Below, piece after piece: positions 55,396-64,000 of a DNA stretch of 64,000 bases (position 1 is the stretch's first letter; every line of letters starts with the position of its first letter). The stretch lies in the NCBI RefSeq assembly GCF_013368755.1, contig NC_049564.1, positions 132,001 through 196,000 of the forward strand, given 5' to 3'. Source of the stretch: Talaromyces rugulosus. Taxonomy: Eukaryota; Ascomycota; Eurotiomycetes; Eurotiales; Trichocomaceae. Under the pieces are notes generated by a model that did no database searches, was not told where the DNA came from, and was given only the letters and a program-made list of their open reading frames with translations. Position numbers and translations under genes: made by a program.

Positions 55396-56535
55396 ATGCG
55401 CACCAACGCGGTTTTTCCTCTGCTCTACAGCACTGGGGTGGCCGGGTTAAACCTGGCTTGGGATATTGATTCCAGTAATTTTCTGGACAAGTTTGATTTT
55501 TTCACGGTCAGCTGCTCTTCCTAATCTCAACTGATACGGAGATATTGTAGCGTGTGCGCTTTTTTTTCTAACATGCCATATATCCAACAGGACGCAGATC
55601 CTACTAACGGATTTGTGAAATATGTTGACCAGAGCACCGCATCCAGCGCCAGCCTTTTCAACACCAGCAACAACCAGATATATCTCGGTGTTGACCACAC
55701 TACTACGTTGAGTACCTCGGATGCGGGCCGCAACTCGGTGCGTGTGACGAGCAAGGATACCTTTAGCAGTGGTATCCTTATCACGGACTTTGAGCACATG
55801 CCCACCGCTGCATGTGGTATATGGCCAGCCTAGTATGTCTTTGGCTGCTCCCTTGGTGGAATTGACTAACCAGACACCAGCTGGACATTAAACAACAACG
55901 GCAATCCATACGGCGAAATCGACATCATCGAGAGCTATAACGATGTGGGCTATGCTTATCTCTCCCTGCACACATCCAATGCTTGTACTATGACGGGCAG
56001 CGATTTCACCGGCACCAATCCCCGTACCGACTGCAGTTTGTCCGGCAACACTGGTTGTGGCGTCCAAGGTACTGACGCTCAGTTTGGGGAGGACTTCAAC
56101 TCTGCCGGTGGCGGTGTCTATGTTCTCTCCTTGCAAGACTCGCTCAAAGTTTGGGTTTTCCAACGAAGCGATATTCCAGCCGATATTACTAGTGGAAGCC
56201 CAGATCCATCCGGATGGGGTCAACCTTTGCTTGATCTTGAGTCGACCAGTGGATGCGACATTGCCAGCAATTTCATCGATCAGAGCGTGGTACGTTTAAT
56301 AATTAATAAACTGTATCGTAATCAATTATTAATCACTGATTTTTTTTTTTTTTTCAAATAGATTTTCAACATCGACTTTTGTGGAGCCAATGGCGCCGGT
56401 GGTCAGGAATGGACCGACTGGACGGATTGCTCTACAAAGACTGAAACATCGACGTGCAATGCTTACGTTGCTGCAAACCCGAGCGTGTATGAGGAGACAT
56501 ACTTCTCGATCAACTCGATCAAATTATACCAATAG
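55396..56535 (+). CDS. GH16 endo-1,3(4)-beta-glucanase-like enzyme
   Basis: Four exons: 55396-55506, 55591-55832, 55881-56289 and 56362-56535, 311 residues. After a signal-like N-terminus, NFLDKFDFFTDADPTNGFVKYVD and ACGIWPAYWTLNNNGNPYGEIDIIE match the fungal GH16 (ENG1-like) group; the E-x-D-x-x-E catalytic motif is E130-I-D132-I-I-E135. IFNIDFCGANGAGGQEWTDWTDC and the C-terminal TYFSINSIKLYQ also fit. Members cleave beta-1,3 or mixed-linked glucans in walls or plant material. The signal peptide is short and its cleavage site uncertain. A 13-T tract precedes the last acceptor. The CWHS-type active site is intact as far as can be judged. Confidence 0.92.
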
Positions 56536-57651
56536 AATGGGCAATTGGCGATATCTGGAAAATGGTTTCCTTTCTGAGATTGGACATGTATAATACGCAA
56601 TGCTCTTATTAAAAAAAAAGATCTTGTATATATCAATTGATTCTTACAATATGAATCACTTTATTACATTATGTGATGGGATTTCTGTTGTTGAAAATTT
56701 TTCCGTATCGATCTTATTACCGTCGGTTATAGAACCCAGTCAATGTAAAAACGGTAACGCCTTCCATAAATGGAAAGATTCTGTTGCAGCAAAGATATGG
56801 ACTATTCCGTTAATTGATGTAGGCAATTATTCTCCACTTTTTTGTTACTATTCATTTATTGGTTGGCAATTTAAGTGTTTTTATTGACAAGTGCCTGATT
56901 GAGTAGATGAAAGTAAATCTATATCAGGTATCGGGTTCCACTTCAGTACTTGATGTTGTGACGGATAATCGATTTCGCTGTTATATCATCAATTGACCGC
57001 AAATTATTTCATAGATCTATCACTACATGCATGTGGTACATATTATTACCTCGTTTTGCAGACTTTGGTCCGTATTGTCGCATTGTTTAAAGAGAGGAAT
57101 TCCTTTGTTGGGAAATTTTTGGTTTTGGTTTTTAACCTTGCAGCATAGGAACACATTGTTTTGAATCTAGGCACATATGTAATAAGAGCCAACCCACGAT
57201 CTCAAAGTGTAGTTTCAAAAATGGCCATTGAAAAGCCTATAGTTATTTACTATCGAACAAGCATCGCTGCAATAATGTCACTGATTGGACTATCCATGGC
57301 TACGTGCCTTGATTTGGGGAAAACAATCACATGGCCACACCGCCCTGCGATTACAAGCACAATGCTATTGTGGACCTCCCGAGAGCTACATATCGTTAAA
57401 AAGACACTGGCGATATTACATGTATTCCTCAATGGCCCTATTGACCTCCGCCACGTGCTTGAACAATAGCTATTTGCTCAAATCAACACCGATATCCCGT
57501 TTGCCTATTTCTGCCATCCTAACTGTATGTTCTTTACTCACACCACCAACTCTTCAACAAAAATTACACCTCGACAAGAAACTTCATCTTTGACCCTGAA
57601 AACTCAAGAACGACTCGACAGATTCCATCCATCCAACACATTTCGGTCCCA
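56536..57651. other. Intergenic, AT-rich
   Basis: This 1.1 kb lies between the glucanase and the next gene. It is AT-rich, with several open frames (for example 57161-57469) lacking motifs or consistent hydrophobicity. No gene is supported. Confidence 0.45.
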
Positions 57652-58107
57652 ATGTCTTCTACTATCGTTGAATATCTCACGACCAAAAGACCAGGGAGTG
57701 GTATTCTTGATCAGCCATACACCAGTCTCTACAATGTTACTGCTACGGATCCTGCCTGGGATGTTTGGAGAAGCATCCGTGGACCTCTGTATCAGTTGAT
57801 CGCATCTGTGCTGGACAGGAACTGCAGGTTCATAGCCCTCGACATGATGAAACACATTGGACAAGATCCCCATCTTGCAGACACCACTCTCGTCGTCCTT
57901 TTCCCTTCCGCCGCCACTGCTGAGCACTGGCTCGCGTTGGAGATTGCTATCACAAACCTCGTCCAGGAAAAAGCCGAAGACTACGGCTATCACGAGCCGA
58001 TCAGGGTGCTTTTTCATTACTCAGACAAACCTCTAGAGACACTCTACCGAGCCAAGCGATTCCTTGATGAAACTATTGGTATTGCGTACGACCCAGCATG
58101 GCTATGA
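57652..58107 (+). CDS. Unassigned protein, 151 residues
   Basis: Single exon, starting at ATG in CCAATGTCT. I do not recognise a family. The composition is coding-like: mixed hydrophobic and charged residues, with predicted alternating helices and strands (ALDMMKHIG, TTLVVLFPSAATAEHW, EIAITNLVQEKAE, IRVLFHYSDKPLETLYRAKRFL). There are no signal peptide and no cysteine clusters (one Cys only), so it is likely cytosolic. It could be full length or a C-terminal exon of a larger gene; no good upstream exon was found. Function is unknown. Confidence 0.55.
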   Translation: MSSTIVEYLTTKRPGSGILDQPYTSLYNVTATDPAWDVWRSIRGPLYQLIASVLDRNCRFIALDMMKHIGQDPHLADTTLVVLFPSAATAEHWLALEIAITNLVQEKAEDYGYHEPIRVLFHYSDKPLETLYRAKRFLDETIGIAYDPAWL

Positions 58108-58528
58108 GCAATATGTCTACGAAATGACATGACGATATGATAGCATGACGGCGATGAGGTTGGCCGTTGTAAGACCACCTTGGACATGACATGTCTCATT
58201 CCTGGGTTGAACTAACATCTGCTAGAAAAGCAGGGGGTTCCTCTGAACAAGGCGTGGACGGGGAAGAGCAGCAAACTTCGGTTAGACGGGGCATACACAT
58301 ACGCATACACTTTGAATTCTTGTAGCATATAACAGGAGATGACTTGTGATTTGTTCTTGCAGGGACAAAGCTTGTCGAAATGTTTTCATTTTTTATTTTT
58401 CATTTTTTTACTTTTTATATCGATATGTCGGCCCGCAATTTCTTACTATGTTTCCAAAAGCACAATTACCATTTACCAATCATTTCATCAAGCATAATTT
58501 TTGGTGGAGAAACAAGCAAACAATAACA

Positions 58529-58559
<31 letters not shown>

Positions 58560-59880
58560 TGACAGTACGTAGTAATAATAACACACAGAGGGCGGTCCAG
58601 AAGCGGCACGCTAAGCCCTTTGCGGCAAGATTGCGTGCGGAACAGCCGTAACGAGCGCGTAGCGATTGGCTGCGCTGGGGGCTGTACGATCATATGACCG
58701 GTCCTAAAGGCATTCTTCTTTCTCTTTCTGACGAGAGAGAACGGTCAGTCGAATAGTATTATTATTGCCAATAATATTGACACCAGCGTTGGACAGTGCG
58801 TAAATTAGAACCAACCAGCTACCCCATCACGACTACAGGGAACGAGTTAGTTAACTATAAACTAACTAGTAAATAATTAGTAATACTACTAAATACTAAA
58901 TGCAGCAAACTCGATGCCTAAGGCCTCAAGCCCCAGGCGGAGTAGTGGGTCCAGGATCCGCGCTGGCCACTCACAGGCGGGTCACCCCACTTAAACAGCG
59001 GCCCCGGGCGGGAGGCATCCTCCGAGGCGGCCAGCAGCCAACCAGAGGCCAAGGACAGGAGCCAGCAGCCCCACCGGGGGAAGTGGACCGCAACGCACTC
59101 GTGGCCACGCTGGAATCGCCAGACCGGCGATGCGAGGGCTGTAGGCACTAGGCAGTGCTGGCAGCACACAGGTGACGGGATAGTACTAGTATTACTAGTA
59201 GTACTAGCACTGCTAAACTGGTAAGAGGCCACAGAACGTGGGAACTTGGAAGCGTGAGGAACCAACCTGGGCCTTCCGCCCCATCGGCAGCCCCTGGCCA
59301 ATGGCAATGCAGCGCTGTGGTGGGGCTGGCCGCCCATTGGCTGGCCACTGCGCGCTCCTCCTGGAGCACCTCCAGGCTCCCGCAGCCGCCTGTCCCAAAC
59401 AGGCTAGCGCACACGCCGCTTTGTTGGTTCGTCACGTCGAGACTCGAGCGTCGCTGCCTTCGCTCTTGCTCCTGCCGATTCGCCCCAGCTCGCGTTCGTT
59501 CCTGGCCGCAGCTCGCTCGCTCACTCTCACCACCACCATTACTACTACTACTACTCACTCTTCCTCTCCTACGGCCGACATCAATAATAATAATGCCCGA
59601 CTGCGCAGCCATCAGCCCGCTGCTATATCGCTACTATTATTGACCACTTCCCTGCCCCTGTTGAGCCTCCCGCCGGCTCCTCTTTGATCTCCGTCTCCGC
59701 TCCAAACACCCCCCACCCCCCTTATTGCGACTCTGGGAATCCTCCCCCGTTCGCCTCTCGCCATCTCGCGGTCTCGTCAAAGTTGGAAAACGACCCTGGC
59801 CTTGTGCTCCAGAATGCTCATGAACCACTCTTGTCGCCACCTTTGATACCAAAGTATCGACCCGAGCCCAAACGCCCGCC
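58108..59880. promoter_or_regulatory. Intergenic region with AAT microsatellite and long GC-rich leader
   Basis: This 1.77 kb has an AT-rich left part with (AAT)n at about 58533-58560, and a GC-rich right part (58900-59880), probably promoter and 5' leader of the regulator at 59881. Overlapping Ala/Pro/Arg-rich open frames on both strands in the right part have no protein motifs and are likely composition artefacts. Confidence 0.45.
58533..58560 (+). repeat. (AAT)n trinucleotide microsatellite
   Basis: Nine or so consecutive AAT/ATA-phase units, with a short continuation at 58571-58580. Similar tracts are at 25549-25572, 32370-32391, 33776-33825 and 35629-35645. Confidence 0.85.
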
Positions 59881-61865
59881 ATGCCAGCGACCAACGACAA
59901 GTTCATTTTCGTCAACGCCCCCACGATCATTAACGCTGGCCCGCGTGATGCTCGTCGCCAACTTCGCTCTCAGTTGATGCGTCGCGTTTACCTTCGAAAG
60001 TACCAAGAGCCTCCGCCCCGCATCGAGGATGTCGTAGACACCATCGAGCGGGAGCCTCCCAAGGATGACTCGGAGGGCGACTCTTCGTCATCCCGAGGCC
60101 ACACCACGAGCCCTCCGATGGGCACCACCGGAAGCGCTGCTCCTCACCCCGTTACCTCGATCGACTCCAAACTGCCCACCCCGCCTTCCGAGGGCGATGG
60201 CGACGATGGCTGCAACCGATGCGGTGGCTATTGTCGCTCTCCCGGCCAGTGCCAGCCCGTTATCCACACTCGCAAGAAGCCAAAGTTGCTCTCACCCGCC
60301 AAAGAAGCCCCGCTGGACCTTGGTCCATTACTGTCATCCATCGCCGTGTCCACTCTCAATCCATTTGCCGTGCCTGATGATGGCGTCAACGCACCCAATA
60401 GCCACATGCTAATCCACCATTGTAAGCCCGTGATAATATAAAAAAACCCCTATTTCAAAAAGACTGCCCAACTAACCTAATGACAGACGCCCGCAGTCTC
60501 ATACCCGCGCTGCGCAGCGGCAAGGACTGGCACGCCGGTGTCTCCAGTAACTATCTAAGACTACTCCCAGACCCAATAGTCTTTAATGCCATCTGTCTCT
60601 CTGCCTCTATTCATCTTGACAGGTCAACGATTTGGAGCGGTATAGATGCCGAGCACGCTGTGCGGAAATGGGAGCAACACTATTATCGATACAACGCTCT
60701 GCGAGCGTTGCGCCAAGTTCTAGCCAAATGCAATCCAAAAATTGGCACCCCGGAATTTGACTCGGTCCTTGTTTCTATCTGCATGCTAGCAATCAATGAC
60801 TTGCACGGTGAAACTTCTCAAGGCATTATCAAACGAGACTACAACCCTTTCAGCAACCCGCTGCCGACCCTCGGCGCTCTCAATGTATACGGTTACAAGC
60901 CGGTGCATTATTTCCACTGGAACGGTCTCGTGAACCTTCTCAGCCAACACGGTGGCTTTCACAATTTAACTCTGTTTGCTGCTCGATTCAAGATCTCCTA
61001 GTAGGTTTTTTTAGTTCTTTTTTGTCCATCTTGTATTGCCAAGATTCACCGCTAATTTTGATCTAGTACCGCTGTCAAATACTCTCTGCATACGTGTACG
61101 AAACCCGCATTTCCCATTTGCAACCACAAGGGAGAGATTTTAACCGGATACTCGGTCCTGGGCGTTCTTGGCATGACTCCATCCCAAGTTCCCCCTCATA
61201 CGGGCGAAGGCTTTCGAAATCTACAAACACTCATGATCCGAGAATCCATATTCCGCCCATTCATCGAGCTCAGTCAACTTGCCCAAGCCATACCACTTCT
61301 GGTGCCGAAATGCAGCGACCCGACTACCGAGGATCTCATCGCAGATGCTCGTAACCTGTCTCAATATCGCTTCCAGAACCTGCCCCTCTTGACCGAGGAC
61401 CCTCTGCTAGTGGTAGATATCATGGTTGAGGAGAGCATCGAGGCAGAAGACATCCTGACACAAGACATCATCCACGCTACCTTTGCCGTGTACGGCCTCT
61501 GCTGGCTTGTGACTCAGTTATTCACCTCCCATGTCACTTTTTCAGTACCTTCATCACGCCGCTTCCGACTCAACGGCGTCTTCGAGCTTCAGTCTACTAT
61601 GAATCGCTGTGAATCAGTCGCATACAACAATTTATATGTAATGCGGCTGCAGGTCTGGGCCATGGTAATTGGAGGCATTGCTGCCGAAGACATTGACATC
61701 GGCCTTCGAAATTGGATGGTTTCGCGTCTTCAGGATCTTTGCAGGAAACTTGGACTCAGAGACTGGGCCGCCGTTAGCGAGGTTTTGAATACGTTTGCGT
61801 GGATGGAATATGCCTGTGACCATGCCGGCAGAAAGCTCTGGGCAGAAGTAGAGAACATGACTTGA
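59881..61865 (+). CDS. Fungal transcription-factor-like protein without canonical Zn cluster
   Basis: Three exons: 59881-60421, 60487-61000 and 61067-61865, 617 residues, phase-consistent. The N-terminus KFIFVNAPT...DARRQLRSQLMRRVYLRKY matches a fungal group that begins with this basic block in place of a Zn2Cys6 cluster. A Ser/Pro-rich linker contains a small Cys motif (CNRCGGYCRSPGQC). From about residue 180 it is the helical fungal regulatory region (DPIVFNAICLSASIHLDR, LRALRQVLAKCNPKIGTPEFDSVLVSICMLAINDLHG, GGFHNL, and FVYGLCWLV-like segments). The protein is probably nuclear, but DNA binding is unproven. No target is known. Confidence 0.8.
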
Positions 61866-62744
61866 TCTCACTGCCGCTGGGAGATTTCCAACCATATTCA
61901 CCTTTGCTATTTTCAGCCTTGCTTTATTTATTGACCGGTGATGATATATCGCCATCTTACTGCCTTTGGCCTCTAAGCAGGTATTGAAATGCGGCCGAAA
62001 GGCCACATATTTTATAGCTTCACCTTATGTACATCATATTCTCACTGAATGTGCAGCCTTGGAAGGCAACTCTTTTTTTTTGCCTAATCCTCGGGTCCTT
62101 TTGAGTCCACAGCATGCGTGCGTCACTCTTTTGGCCTAGTGAAGCGTGACAGTCATCCTGATTGTTTGCGTTGGGGAAAACGAACCCATGCTATGAAAAC
62201 AATCAATCTTGATTGCATTTGTCTCGATTGAAAAAATTAAGAAAGCGAGATCATTGCATGCGCACCCCATCATTTTTCGCTGCTCGTGCATTCAACTTGA
62301 CTAGTCAGCAGGCTTGAAAAAGTCTTGTTGCAGTGCACTGTTTGGGAGCCACAACATACCTGTATGCAATTGCTGGACCGGTACGTGTATCAGCCTAGCC
62401 TTCCTCTGGGAGTCACGGCGAATCGCGTCTTTTTGAATTTATCGCGCAAGCTATAGTGTATATTCTTGTATATGTATATCCTATATATGCTCTTTGAGAG
62501 TGCAAGATTCGAAAATTTCCATGTTATAATCAGAAGCGGAGAACGGAACACGAACATTTCCTATGAATGAATGATTCTACTGTACAAAAAAAAAAATAAC
62601 CATTTAAAAATGTTTGTCAGTAATACTAGACAGCTCCTTGCGTTGCGGCATTGATTCCTCTCCGAACGGCAGAAAAAGACCGACTTCCTCTCCGAATCCT
62701 TACAGCGTTTCAACAAAAAATACAGTTGACAACTTTATTGAAGG
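61866..62744. other. Intergenic region
   Basis: About 0.88 kb between the regulator and the next gene. It is AT-rich with a TATATCCTATATATG stretch near 62474-62490 and an A10 run near 62586. No gene is seen. Confidence 0.45.
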
Positions 62745-63303
62745 ATGTCTGACTCGTCTCCACCCAAAACAGGCACTGCACGAGCAGCGGCCATCAAACG
62801 CATGCAAGAAGAAGCCCTGCACAACCTCCCGATAAACACCATATACATTGGCCTATAGATTCGGTCAGATCCCCCCCGCCCCAGGCGACTTCCACTGGGC
62901 GTACTACCTCCACACGACGTCGCAGAGCGGCAGAAAGTATCACATCGCCAACACGCGCGATATCTGGACGGTGGAACACGGATCAGAAAGTGGGATCACT
63001 AAATCGTTATTCCTCTGCTGTTTGATCAAGATCGGAAGGGTGCCGGAGCACGAACATGGTCGGCTGGACTCTGTTATGCGGTCTTATGATGCAGACCTGG
63101 AAGCAATCCCCGGGGTCACCTGTCGCGTGTGGTTGTTGCACGTCCTGCAGAGACTCATTCGGGATGGGTTGGTGCGTTGCAGTGACAATGTAGATGCTGT
63201 GGAAGCCGAGTGCAAGACAATTGGAAACGAATATCGCGCTGAAGCAGCCATGAATAAACAGCCACGCCCTGTTGTCTGCTCTGCTCTTTTTCAGTGCGAA
63301 TAA
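62745..63303 (+). pseudogene. Frameshifted gene for a conserved-looking fungal protein
   Basis: An ATG at 62745 opens a 37-codon frame (MSDSSPPKTG...INTIYIGL) that ends in TAG at 62856-62858. The next frame is open from just before this point and continues 150 codons (AYRFGQIPPAP, DFHWAYYLHTT, KYHIANTRDIWTVEH, VTCRVWLLHVLQRL, ending ALFQCE). It has no upstream ATG of its own and is cut off by a TAA at about 62832. The two parts read as one protein if the frame shifts by one base near 62850. No GT donor exists in the interval to allow an intron. It is either a real inactivation, a sequence error, or programmed frameshifting. Function is unknown. Confidence 0.6.
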
Positions 63304-63865
63304 ATACCAGCTGATATGAAGGGTACCTATGAATGGCCCTTATTCTCCTGCCATTCTTTGAATTCCGACTTTGAACGGATAGTACCTGGATGGAATTTGA
63401 TCTTCAAAGGGGAGAGATTGTTTCTGTCTAATTTTTATACCTCAGAAACTCTGGAGCCAGTATTATGTAACCCTTACCCCCATACATCATTTATCCAAGT
63501 CTTTTACAGATAAAGCCATAGCATTTCTTTTCGTATTACACAGAGTTTCGCACGGCAATAAGCATATTATTCATGTAATACTTAATTGGGCTGGTGAAAT
63601 CTCACCATTGCGTATACATACATGTAGTAGAAACCGCCTAGTAGAAAACCTTAAGCATTATAAATGCAGCTATAAATTAGTAGTTAAAAAAGAATAAGAA
63701 GCCCGTCGAAACAAAATCTCGTATCTGACTAAGACGGCCGCGGAATTGTCGCCGCGGGGCAAGTTCAAATGTTGCAGCAGCGAAACGCCCGGCATTTTCC
63801 TGCTCCAGGCTTATTATTCTTTCACCGATGGCGACATCTGGCCGTTCTTGACCAAGTATTTATAT
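63304..63865. other. Intergenic region before the right-edge gene
   Basis: These 562 bp are AT-rich at left and GC-rich near 63730-63800. The part near the next ATG holds TATATATGG at about 63861-63869. No separate gene is supported. Confidence 0.4.
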
Positions 63866-64000
63866 ATGGCCTGGCCGAGACTTCTTGTCTCCTCTGTCGT
63901 TGTGTCCATGGGCGTTGGCATTCTCGGCTTCATCTCCTCCCTCGTCTACCAGCGCGGAATCTCAACCACGGCCAGAATGGCTGCAGCAGACGTCCAGGCT
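63866..64000 (+). CDS. N-terminal part of an unassigned membrane-anchored protein
   Basis: From the ATG at 63866 the frame is open to the window edge (45 codons). The peptide MAWPRLLVSSVVVSMGVGILGFISSLVYQRG has a hydrophobic helix of about 20 residues with basic residues behind it, consistent with a signal anchor, then a polar STTARMAAADVQA stretch. The remainder is beyond the window, so the family cannot be named. Confidence 0.5.
   Translation, partial: MAWPRLLVSSVVVSMGVGILGFISSLVYQRGISTTARMAAADVQA

Noticed and set aside
57161..57593. Two ~102-codon plus-strand frames before the 57652 gene
   Set aside because: They overlap in different frames, lack motifs and have no plausible splice link to the downstream gene.
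58900..59690. Several Ala/Arg/Pro-rich frames on both strands in the GC-rich leader
   Set aside because: They overlap in all frames with no protein pattern; a composition effect.
1..64000. CRISPR array, rRNA, phage or bacterial operon features
   Set aside because: Spliced genes and gene content are fungal, and no spaced direct repeats of CRISPR type were seen.

Overview
The window reads as a piece of a filamentous ascomycete chromosome, most likely Eurotiomycetes (Aspergillus, Penicillium or Talaromyces type). The reasons are the density of about one gene per 2-3 kb on both strands, many short introns (about 45-100 nt) with GT..AG ends and CTAAC-like branch points, and typical gene content: Zn2Cys6 regulators, a fungal rhodopsin-like membrane protein, secreted peptidases, KNH-type wall proteins and a STAND NTPase. 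Placement below class is inference. I rebuilt exon structures by hand from splice sites and reading-frame phase. Every multi-exon model reported as intact keeps phase and closes on a stop codon.

Layout. 0-6.3 kb is a secreted-hydrolase and membrane-protein block: the 3' end of an eqolisin (glutamic) peptidase, a five-exon rhodopsin-domain protein, a secreted alpha/beta hydrolase and an atypical pepsin-like aspartic peptidase. 6.3-10 kb is a gene-poor, AT-rich stretch with one small secreted protein. 10-16.5 kb holds a 2084-residue NLR-like STAND NTPase with a long helical C-terminal half. 17-25.5 kb carries an amino-acid permease behind a GATA-rich promoter, an unassigned secreted protein, a calpain with a DUF3659-like tail and an SLC35F-like transporter.

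26-33.6 kb is a housekeeping block: a trans-aconitate methyltransferase-like protein, argininosuccinate synthase (arginine synthesis), a divergent Gfo/Idh/MocA oxidoreductase, a NuiA-like protein and ribosomal protein uL3, whose start codon is itself split by an intron. 34-40.2 kb has an arrestin-like adaptor with a PPxY-type tail, then a Zn2Cys6 regulator, a two-domain ABM-like protein and a seven-exon FAD monooxygenase, which together look like a small metabolic island without a backbone synthase.

41-52 kb has two tandem KNH-domain surface proteins (one with a transmembrane anchor, one probably GPI-anchored), an ADP-ribosylglycohydrolase divergent from a second Zn2Cys6 regulator, a cysteine-rich single-pass surface protein, and a molybdenum-cofactor-sulfurase homologue whose C-terminus carries a C2H2-like motif where a complete MOSC domain is expected. 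52.1-55.4 kb is a gene desert. 55.4-64 kb contains a GH16 glucanase, an unassigned 151-residue protein, a fungal transcription-factor-like protein without a canonical zinc cluster, a probably frameshifted gene, and the start of a gene running off the right edge.

I see no CRISPR array, no rRNA, no convincing tRNA and no intact transposon. The items most worth follow-up are the NLR-like protein, the sulfurase with the zinc-finger-like tail, the split start codon of uL3, the ABM/monooxygenase island, the frameshifted gene at 62.75 kb and the repeated TACTCCGTA palindrome.
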